Part shown: in pieces, positions 1-5,103 of the stretch
Layout of the letters: each line of letters starts with the position of its first letter
Position numbering within the stretch: position 1 is the first letter of the stretch
Source: an uncultured Clostridia bacterium
GTDB taxonomy: Bacteria; Bacillota; Clostridia; TANB77; CAG-508
Length of the DNA stretch: 5,718 nucleotides
NCBI GenBank assembly: GCA_934167735.1
Contig: CAKPLV010000064.1
Coordinates: 1 to 5,718 of the forward strand
Direction of reading: 5' to 3'
The notes under the pieces: model-generated
Databases searched by the model: none
Told to the model about the DNA's origin: nothing
The model's input: only the letters and a program-made list of their open reading frames with translations
Translations under genes and position numbers: made by a program

Positions 1-1532
1 TAGATGATGAAAAAAGTGTTTCAAAACAAGGTGAAAAAATATATGAAATTTTAATTTCAGATGATCCTGAAACAGAACTCGAGAAATATTATGATATAGC
101 TCCAAACAGCTATTTAAAAGAATTTGCTGGTATATCATATTTAACACAAGAATTTGGTGATAGAAAAGAAGATGGCTCTTCTCTATATCTAAAAAATATT
201 AATAATATTACACAAGAAATGCAAATTGAAATATTAAAAAGAGATAAATTAAACTATGTATTCCAAAGTTTAGCGATTATCTCAATTGCACCAGTATTAT
301 TACTAGAACCATTAAAAAGCTGGGCAGTTTCAAACTTTGCATTTACACAAAGTTTTTATAATGGAAAAGTAGGAATGATTGTACAGATATTAATTGTTTT
401 ATTAACAGTTGTATCATATATAATTACAAGAAAACTTAAAGATAATGGTGGTGTTCAGGTTGATATTGCAAGAAATGATCACCCATGGCAGGAAAAAGTT
501 TATAATAATGCAATATTAAAAAGAATCGTCAATTGCTTCATACCTAAAAAAGGTACAAAAGATTATAGAAAAATGCAGAAATTATTAAAGGATTCTGCCT
601 CAAAATCTAAGATGGAATGGGTATATATAAACAGAATTTGTTTAGCTGTTGTAACATTTATTACTACAATATTGTTAACAGCACAATTACATAGAATTGC
701 AATTAATTATGTTTATACAGAGCCTACAACTGAAACAACAGTAATGGGAACACTTTCAGAAGAAAACCAAAGAAAAGCTGATGAATTAACAATTCAAGAC
801 AATTATTTCTTGGATATGTTTAAAGGTAAAGTTGATACAACACAAGCTGACATTGAAACAGCAATGAGAAAATCAAAATATTATACTGAAGAAGATGATG
901 CGAAAACAATAAAGAAAGATGCAGCAAGAGTATTAGACAAACTTAAAGTTATAAATTCAGAAAATATGCAATGGTTTGAAGAATTATTAGCTATAATTTT
1001 GGCATTAGTAGCATATATGGCTCCAGTTTGGTTAATGATGTTTCAGAAAAAGATGAGAGAAATGGAAATGGAAAATGAGGTAATGCAATTCCAGACAATC
1101 ATAGTAATGTTAATGAAAATCGAAAGAGTTAATGTTGAGATGATACTAGAATGGCTTGAAAGATATGCAAACATCTTTAAAGAACCTGTTGCAAGATGTG
1201 TAAACAACTATGAAGCAGGTGCATGGGAAGCATTAGAAGAATTAAAAAATTCTGTAACACATCAAGATATGATAAGAATAGTAGAAAGTTTACAAGCAGC
1301 TGTAGAAAAAATACCTATTAGAGAAGCTTTTGACGAGTTAGATGCTGATAGAGATTATCACCAAGAAAAGAGAAAAGATGCTAATGAAAGATTAATATCA
1401 AGAAAAGGTATGATTGGTAAAGGAATTGGTTTTGCTCCAATGGTATGTATGTTTGTAGGATATTTAATTGTTCCATTAGTTGTAATAGGTTTAACAAGTA
1501 TGTCAGACACATTCACACAATTAGGTGCATAA
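1..1532 (+). CDS. T2SSF/Tad-like inner-membrane platform protein, 5' partial
   Basis: The reading frame is open from the first full codon (base 3) to TAA at 1530-1532, giving 509 visible residues, so the true start lies outside the window. The ATG at 219 is internal: nothing upstream of it resembles a ribosome binding site, and the 72 residues before it read as good protein. Visible residues 1-82 form a hydrophilic helical domain with GD...GSSLYLKNI. Membrane helices follow at about 83-104, 123-142 and 207-227, then a charged loop of about 100 residues, a helix at 328-346, a second helical domain at about 355-467 and a last helix at 477-497. The second domain (VMQFQTII, a G-x-W-E-A-L motif, then R-E-A-F-D-E-L) resembles GspF/TadB/TadC platform proteins, which sit in the inner membrane, contact the assembly ATPase and help insert pilins. 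Basic residues place both helical domains in the cytoplasm. The pilin-like genes directly downstream fit this role. The exact subfamily is uncertain. Confidence 0.72.
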   Translation, partial: DDEKSVSKQGEKIYEILISDDPETELEKYYDIAPNSYLKEFAGISYLTQEFGDRKEDGSSLYLKNINNITQEMQIEILKRDKLNYVFQSLAIISIAPVLLLEPLKSWAVSNFAFTQSFYNGKVGMIVQILIVLLTVVSYIITRKLKDNGGVQVDIARNDHPWQEKVYNNAILKRIVNCFIPKKGTKDYRKMQKLLKDSASKSKMEWVYINRICLAVVTFITTILLTAQLHRIAINYVYTEPTTETTVMGTLSEENQRKADELTIQDNYFLDMFKGKVDTTQADIETAMRKSKYYTEEDDAKTIKKDAARVLDKLKVINSENMQWFEELLAIILALVAYMAPVWLMMFQKKMREMEMENEVMQFQTIIVMLMKIERVNVEMILEWLERYANIFKEPVARCVNNYEAGAWEALEELKNSVTHQDMIRIVESLQAAVEKIPIREAFDELDADRDYHQEKRKDANERLISRKGMIGKGIGFAPMVCMFVGYLIVPLVVIGLTSMSDTFTQLGA

Positions 1533-1533
1533 T

Positions 1534-1538
1534 GGAGG
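1534..1538 (+). promoter_or_regulatory. Ribosome binding site for the gene at 1544
   Basis: GGAGG lies 5 bases before ATG 1544 and begins 2 bases after the stop of the platform gene, which suggests translational coupling. An in-frame TAA at 1541-1543 directly abuts the ATG, so this start cannot be moved upstream. Confidence 0.9.
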
Positions 1539-1543
1539 AATAA

Positions 1544-2320
1544 ATGGAAAATGTATCAAAAGCATTGCTTATAGCAGCAGGAATAATGTTATCAGTAATG
1601 ATATTATCTCTATTATTTATAGGATATAATCAAATATCTGCATATTATGGAGATAAATCAAAAATAACTCAAGCACAACAATTATCTGAATTTAATAGTT
1701 CATTTGAAAATTATAATAGAAAAAATGTTAGAGGTAGCGACTTGCTATCTCTAATAAATAAAGTTATTGATTATAACGAAAGAGAAGTATATCCTACAGG
1801 AAAAGGATATGAGAGAATGATAATTACAATAAATTTGGGAAGTAGTTCAATAATAAGTCAACTTAAATATAATAATACAACAGGAACAAATTTATTTACA
1901 CAGACGGTTATAAGTAATTCTGTTTCAAACTCTAATGCAACTGTTAGTGTATATCAAAATGCAGATAAAGGAGTAAAAGCAATTGCAGGTGCAGAACAAA
2001 AAGCCATTGAAATAGGTCAAAATGCTGGTTTATCATTAGATTCTGAAAAATTGCAAAAACTTACTTCAAATATTTCTAATATAATGGATGATACTAATGT
2101 TAAAAGAAATTTAATATTTAGAAATGTTTTAAAAAGAGACGATTTAAATACAACAGAATTACAAGCAATAAAAAATAGTACATGCACATATTATCAATAT
2201 ATGCAATTTAAAAGAGCTTATTTTAATTGTACAAATTTTGAATATGATGAAAACACAGGAAGAGTTTGTAAAATTGAATATGAAATTTCAGTCAAAGATG
2301 GGTTAGTACAATTCAATTAA
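1544..2320 (+). CDS. Pilin-like single-helix exported protein, large subunit (258 aa)
   Basis: This protein starts MENVSKALLIAAG, with a hydrophobic helix at about residues 7-28 and an exported C-terminal part. The helix resembles the mature N-terminal helix of type IV pilins or pseudopilins, but there is no leader peptide. After the helix come a Q-rich helical stretch (residues 43-60, FNSSFENYNR) and RGSDLLSLINKVIDYNER at 63-80. An insert of about 120 residues rich in Asn, Ser and Thr (roughly 93-210) is absent from the smaller relatives. The C-terminal hairpin carries C229, then DENTGRVCKIEYE (residues 235-247). The three cysteines are C214, C229 and C242. LINK and TG motifs are shared with the genes at 2344, 2928 and 3428. 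I recall similar MENxxKAL proteins in Clostridia annotated as hypothetical. A minor or tip subunit is my inference from its size and its position next to the platform gene. Confidence 0.7.
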   Translation: MENVSKALLIAAGIMLSVMILSLLFIGYNQISAYYGDKSKITQAQQLSEFNSSFENYNRKNVRGSDLLSLINKVIDYNEREVYPTGKGYERMIITINLGSSSIISQLKYNNTTGTNLFTQTVISNSVSNSNATVSVYQNADKGVKAIAGAEQKAIEIGQNAGLSLDSEKLQKLTSNISNIMDDTNVKRNLIFRNVLKRDDLNTTELQAIKNSTCTYYQYMQFKRAYFNCTNFEYDENTGRVCKIEYEISVKDGLVQFN

Positions 2321-2330
2321 AAGTTTCTTG

Positions 2331-2337
2331 AAAGGAA
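2331..2337 (+). promoter_or_regulatory. Ribosome binding site for the gene at 2344
   Basis: AAAGGAA lies 6 bases before ATG 2344. An in-frame TGA at 2329-2331 is followed only by AAG GAA TGT AAA, so no earlier start codon exists and the leaderless MEN start is fixed. Confidence 0.75.
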
Positions 2338-2343
2338 TGTAAA

Positions 2344-2901
2344 ATGGAGAATGCAACAAAAGCCTTATTTATTGCGGCTGGTGTCATGATGGCAATTATG
2401 ATATTATCCATGGCATCTTACTTATATATAAATCTTGGATCATATGTTAATGAATCACATCAGCAAATGCAAATAACATCAAATAGTAAATTTAACCAAA
2501 GATATTTAAAATACATAAATATGACTGAGGATAGTTCAGGTGATGTTACAATAAATGGTAAAAAATACAAAACAGATTTTAAACTTACAATACAAGATGT
2601 TATTACAGTTGCAAACTTAGCATATGAAAACAATAGAGAACATGGTAACGAAAATGCTAGTGGTTCAGATATTAATGAAAATTCATTATATGTTGGTGTT
2701 AATGTAAAAATAAATGGGGTAACTCAAGTAAATGATATTCAAAAAGGAATAAATGACAATAATTCAGGTGCAAATAAATATTTAGATATGGACATAAATC
2801 CTACTGATGGTTCAAGAGGATCATATAATTATAAATGTACAAATGTTGATGTAGAAATAAGTTCTGTAACAGGACAAGTTTATAGAATTACATTTCATTA
2901 A
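2344..2901 (+). CDS. Pilin-like single-helix exported protein (185 aa)
   Basis: This is a paralogue of the genes at 1544 and 3428. It starts MENATKALFIAAGVMMAIMI, with a membrane helix at about residues 7-28, then FNQRYLKY at 50-57. A helix at 80-98 (LTIQDVITVANLAYENN) aligns with the LINK helix of the neighbours. The middle (100-160) is rich in Asn, Gly and Asp and probably forms beta strands and loops. The C terminus has C165 in KCTN, then VEISSVTGQVYRITF at 170-184, matching the family's C-terminal TG hairpin. It is one subunit of the presumed filament or pseudopilus. It lies 23 bases after the preceding gene, with no terminator or obvious promoter between them, so co-transcription is likely. 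The exported side is inferred from K6 before the helix and polar sequence after it. The function is not established. Confidence 0.7.
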   Translation: MENATKALFIAAGVMMAIMILSMASYLYINLGSYVNESHQQMQITSNSKFNQRYLKYINMTEDSSGDVTINGKKYKTDFKLTIQDVITVANLAYENNREHGNENASGSDINENSLYVGVNVKINGVTQVNDIQKGINDNNSGANKYLDMDINPTDGSRGSYNYKCTNVDVEISSVTGQVYRITFH

Positions 2902-2915
2902 AAATTAAAGTAAAT

Positions 2916-2920
2916 GAGGA
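2916..2920 (+). promoter_or_regulatory. Ribosome binding site for the gene at 2928
   Basis: GAGGA lies 7 bases before ATG 2928. The spacing is ideal and supports MKKILIF as the start. Confidence 0.75.
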
Positions 2921-2927
2921 AAAATAT

Positions 2928-3353
2928 ATGAAAAAAATCTTGATATTTTTAGCGATTATTATTATAATTGTAAGTGTAGTGGGAGTACAATATTATTCAT
3001 ACAAAAGAGACTATAATGCAATACAAAAAGAAAATTATGAATATGAAAAATATAAAGACTCAGAAGTATATGGGCTAGATATTGGAACACTTATTAACAA
3101 GGCAACAAATCAAAACGAAAAAAATAATATTGAAAAAGATGAAAATGGAATGTACAAGCAAAATGATGAAAATTCAATAGAATTGGAAATCTATATAAAA
3201 GATAATGATACAACATATAAAATGGAAACATTTTATAAAAGTGGTACAGAATTATTTATTCAATATTATGGAAATATACAATTCAAATGTTCAAAAATAG
3301 AGTATCATAATAAAACAGGAAAAATAAGTTACATGTATTTTGAACAGATTTAA
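2928..3353 (+). CDS. Signal-anchored protein with the cassette's LINK/TG domain (141 aa)
   Basis: Unlike its neighbours, this protein begins MKKILIF with a basic N terminus and an Ile-rich helix at about residues 4-22, a normal signal anchor or uncleaved signal peptide. No lipobox cysteine follows the helix. The rest carries the soluble domain of the flanking pilin-like proteins: EYEKY at 38-42, YGLDIGTLINKATNQNEKN at 48-66, then strands (SIELEIYI at 83-90, YKMETFY at 97-103). The C-terminal hairpin has C121 in FKCSK and IEYHNKTGKISYMYFE at 124-139. It looks like the family domain in minimal form, without the insert of the 1544 gene. Gaps of 26 bases before and 74 after place it inside the same block. 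It may be an accessory or chaperone-like partner, or a subunit anchored differently. That role is inference. Confidence 0.7.
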   Translation: MKKILIFLAIIIIIVSVVGVQYYSYKRDYNAIQKENYEYEKYKDSEVYGLDIGTLINKATNQNEKNNIEKDENGMYKQNDENSIELEIYIKDNDTTYKMETFYKSGTELFIQYYGNIQFKCSKIEYHNKTGKISYMYFEQI

Positions 3354-3369
3354 ATTATGTTATTATAGT
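3340..3369 (+). promoter_or_regulatory. Possible sigma-A type promoter ahead of the gene at 3428
   Basis: TTGAAC (3340-3345) and TATAGT (3364-3369) are 18 bases apart and match the -35 and -10 consensus at 4 and 5 of 6 bases. Such matches are frequent by chance in AT-rich DNA. The position, at the end of the preceding gene and before the longest gap in the block, is what makes it plausible. Confidence 0.28.
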
Positions 3370-3388
3370 TCGGTAAAATATTATCGAA
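3369..3388 (+). other. Stem-loop in the leader of the gene at 3428
   Basis: An 8-base-pair stem (TTCGGTAA with TTATCGAA, including one G-U pair) closes a 4-base loop, AATA. No U-tract follows on either strand, so it is not an intrinsic terminator. It could be an mRNA processing or 5'-stabilising structure that raises expression of the downstream subunit. That role is inference. Confidence 0.4.
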
Positions 3389-3412
3389 AAAATCATATAA
3401 ACAAAAGTTAAA

Positions 3413-3418
3413 AGGAGG
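3413..3418 (+). promoter_or_regulatory. Strong ribosome binding site for the gene at 3428
   Basis: A full AGGAGG (within AAAGGAGGG) lies 9 bases before ATG 3428 and is the longest Shine-Dalgarno match before any gene here. An in-frame TAA at 3398-3400 with no start codon after it fixes the start. Confidence 0.9.
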
Positions 3419-3427
3419 GAAATACAT

Positions 3428-3841
3428 ATGGAGAACGCAACAAAAGCATTATTGATTGCTGCAGCTGTATTAGTAGCTATCTTAATTATATCATTAGGAT
3501 TAGTAGTTTATAACATGTCTGCACAAACAGTACAAAGTGTTGACTTAAGCCAACAAGAAGTTCAAGCACAAAATGAACAATTTGAAAGATATCTTGGAGA
3601 TAACCAAAGAGGAAACCAAGTAAATGCAATGTTAAGTCAAGTATTAACAAATAATACAACACAAACAGATGCTGGTAGAAAAGTTACAGTATACTGGGGA
3701 GCTGATAGTAGTTCAGTATATTTAGCTTCATCTTCAACATCAAGTGCTAAAAAAGTAGACACAGGAAAAACATATACAGTTAAAGAAGATAGAGATGCTA
3801 AAACTGGTTTAATAATGGGAATTCATATAGTACAAAACTAA
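3428..3841 (+). CDS. Pilin-like protein, candidate major subunit (137 aa)
   Basis: This is the most compact member of the MEN family. MENATKALLIAAAVLVAILI leads into a helix at about residues 7-28. A Gln-rich coiled-coil-like stretch follows (33-52, with SQQEVQAQNEQFERY), then RGNQVNAMLSQVLTNN at 61-76, which aligns with the LINK helix of its relatives. After it come the strand KVTVYWG (85-91), a Ser/Thr-rich loop (94-106, 9 of 13 residues), and the C-terminal hairpin DRDAKTGLIMGIHIVQN (121-137). It has no cysteine, unlike the three genes before it. Small size, a simple fold, the strongest ribosome binding site and a separate leader with a stem-loop suggest the abundant building block of a filament. 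The Ser/Thr-rich loop could be surface-exposed or glycosylated. The major-subunit role is inference; family membership is well supported by the shared motifs. Confidence 0.72.
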   Translation: MENATKALLIAAAVLVAILIISLGLVVYNMSAQTVQSVDLSQQEVQAQNEQFERYLGDNQRGNQVNAMLSQVLTNNTTQTDAGRKVTVYWGADSSSVYLASSSTSSAKKVDTGKTYTVKEDRDAKTGLIMGIHIVQN

Positions 3842-3860
3842 TTTAAATATTATATTGTAG

Positions 3861-3867
3861 AAAGGAG
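3861..3867 (+). promoter_or_regulatory. Ribosome binding site for the gene at 3875
   Basis: AAAGGAG lies 7 bases before ATG 3875. The same frame is closed by the TAA of the preceding gene (3839-3841), and no ATG, GTG or TTG codon lies between, which fixes the leaderless start. Confidence 0.85.
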
Positions 3868-3874
3868 ATATACG

Positions 3875-4501
3875 ATGGAGAACGCAACAGAAGCAATGAA
3901 AATGGCATTTGGATTCATTATGTTTGTGTTAGCATTAACACTAAGTATATCTTCTTTTTCACAAGCAAGAAGTGCCGTTGAATCAATAACAACAATGAAA
4001 GATAGGGAAACACAATATACATATGTATCGCCATCATCAGATTCAAGTAGAGTTGTTGGAGTTGAAACAATTGTACCAACAATGTACAAAGCATATAAAG
4101 AAAACTTTAGAGTTGTATTTTATGATGGAAGAGCTGATGCAAATAATTATCAAAATTCACCAATATATTTATATACATATATAGATCCAAACGGAAATCA
4201 AACTAGAATTAATTATATAGATCTAGAGGAAGAAATTTTACCAGGAGCATCAGAAGCAATTAGTCATTTAAATCAATTACTTGACGCTCAAGCTAATAGT
4301 AGCAGTAGATATAGAAAACAATTTGATCTTCATCCAGAGGGATTATATAAATATTTAGAAGGAAAAAAGTTTAAAGAACTTCTAGGAGAATATTATCAAG
4401 AAGATAAGAAAGAGCTAGATGCTGGAGGAACTGTTAATACAGAAATAAATAATGTAAATAAAACCAAAAAAAGAATTATAACATATGTTTTAATAAATTA
4501 A
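3875..4501 (+). CDS. MEN-type single-helix exported protein with a distinct C-terminal domain (208 aa)
   Basis: The N terminus MENATEAMKMAFGFIMFVLA copies the pilin-like start of its neighbours, but with E6 and K9 in place of K6 and a hydrophobic residue; the helix spans about 11-30. ARSAVESITTMKDRE at 31-45 continues as an amphipathic helix. The soluble part differs from the LINK/TG family: RVVGVETIVPTMYKAYKEN (59-77) leads to the strand FRVVFYDG (78-85). Next come an aromatic segment (PIYLYTYI, 96-103), an acidic helix (DLEEEILPGASEAI, 116-129), KFKELLGEYYQED (165-177), and the C-terminal strand KTKKRIITYVLI (196-207). Arrangement and helix suggest a minor or tip subunit of the same assembly. 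The VG...V..Y motif followed by VVFYDG may be a distant version of the RG...V then VTVYWG of the 3428 product. I do not recognise a named family. Confidence 0.65.
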   Translation: MENATEAMKMAFGFIMFVLALTLSISSFSQARSAVESITTMKDRETQYTYVSPSSDSSRVVGVETIVPTMYKAYKENFRVVFYDGRADANNYQNSPIYLYTYIDPNGNQTRINYIDLEEEILPGASEAISHLNQLLDAQANSSSRYRKQFDLHPEGLYKYLEGKKFKELLGEYYQEDKKELDAGGTVNTEINNVNKTKKRIITYVLIN

Positions 4502-4506
4502 GGAGG
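4501..4506 (+). promoter_or_regulatory. Ribosome binding site for the gene at 4512, overlapping the preceding stop
   Basis: AGGAGG begins on the last base of the TAA (4499-4501) of the preceding gene and lies 5 bases before ATG 4512, indicating coupled translation. An in-frame TAA at 4494-4496 bounds the start. Confidence 0.88.
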
Positions 4507-4511
4507 AAAAA

Positions 4512-5051
4512 ATGGAAGATACGCCTGTAACAATAATAGGTATAGTTATAGCTTCAATATTAATGTTTGTAATTCCATTAGTCACAATTGCTGATAGAAA
4601 TGATGATATATCACAATTAACAATACAAACTGCAACCTCAAAATTTGTTGATAATGTTGTTAAAAAAGGAAAATTAACAGATGAGGATTATCAAAATTAT
4701 TTATTAGAAATTGCTTCATCTGGAAACACATATGAAGCAGATTTAGAAATTCAAATATTAGATGAAAATCCAGCAAAGAAAACTACAGATGCAACAAGTT
4801 CAATAGGAACAAATGCATATTATTCTATTTATACAAGTCAAATAGAAGACAAATTGCAAAAAGATAAAAGAGAAACAGGAATAGGTCAAATAATATTAAA
4901 AGAAGGAGACATCATATCTGTAACAGCTAAAAATTCAAGTAAAACTGTTTCACAAACTTTAAAAAATATTTATTATACAATATCAGGTGACGAATTGCAT
5001 ATTATATATGCAAGTGGAACTGGTACAATAGCTATAAATGGAGCTACATAG
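4512..5051 (+). CDS. Short-N-terminus single-helix exported protein, Tad-locus-like context (179 aa)
   Basis: This is the last gene of the block. It begins MEDTPVTIIGIVIASILMFV with a helix at about residues 6-26. A polar segment follows (IADRNDDISQLTIQTATSKF, 26-45), continuing as FVDNVVKKGKLTDEDYQNYL (45-64), then SSGNTYEADLEIQILDENP (69-87). A second half of about 90 residues includes LKEGDIISVTAKN (129-141) and a C-terminal beta-rich stretch (NIYYTISGDELHIIYASG, 152-169). The sequence from 45 to 85 is the most family-like part; I recall similar segments in clostridial hypothetical proteins near Tad-like genes, but cannot name the family. It keeps Glu at position 2 and has no leader, as in the MEN proteins, but lacks the K-A-L motif, the LINK helix and the TG hairpin. 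A minor, TadE/F-like pseudopilin role is the most economical guess. Confidence 0.65.
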   Translation: MEDTPVTIIGIVIASILMFVIPLVTIADRNDDISQLTIQTATSKFVDNVVKKGKLTDEDYQNYLLEIASSGNTYEADLEIQILDENPAKKTTDATSSIGTNAYYSIYTSQIEDKLQKDKRETGIGQIILKEGDIISVTAKNSSKTVSQTLKNIYYTISGDELHIIYASGTGTIAINGAT

Positions 5052-5053
5052 AA

Positions 5054-5090
5054 AAAATGATTATACAAAGCTGTAATCATTTTATTTTTT
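5054..5090 (+). terminator. Rho-independent terminator closing the pilin-like block
   Basis: AAAATGATTA (5054-5063) pairs perfectly with TAATCATTTT (5074-5083). A further U-G and A-U pair can shorten the loop to 6 bases. An A and six T residues (5085-5090) follow. It begins 2 bases after the TAG of the preceding gene. The stem is AT-rich, so termination may be incomplete. The A-run before the stem would act as a U-tract for transcription from the other strand. Confidence 0.8.
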
Positions 5091-5093
5091 ATA

Positions 5094-5097
5094 GGAG
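5094..5097 (+). promoter_or_regulatory. Ribosome binding site for the gene at 5104
   Basis: GGAG lies 6 bases before ATG 5104 and only 3 bases after the terminator U-tract, so there is no room for a separate promoter between the terminator and this gene. Confidence 0.75.
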
Positions 5098-5103
5098 AAA
5101 AGA

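Noticed and set aside
219..1532. Complete gene starting at ATG 219
   Set aside because: The same frame is open back to base 3 with protein-like sequence, and no ribosome binding site precedes 219. The start is outside the window.
1544..1630. Classical type IV prepilin or Flp-type Tad pilin N terminus
   Set aside because: There is no basic leader, no G-F-T-L-x-E or G-x-x-x-x-E-Y processing motif, and an in-frame stop directly precedes the ATG. Only the helix is pilin-like.
3369..3388. Stem-loop as an intrinsic terminator
   Set aside because: No T-run follows the stem on either strand, so it is listed as a leader structure only.
3850..4089. Minus-strand ORF of 79 codons
   Set aside because: It lies almost wholly opposite the 3875 gene, which has a strong ribosome binding site and family motifs. 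It is a shadow frame.
5021..5029. Extended -10 promoter for the 5104 gene
   Set aside because: TGGTACAAT is a fair match, but no convincing -35 lies at the right distance and such matches are common in AT-rich coding DNA. It is not listed as a feature.
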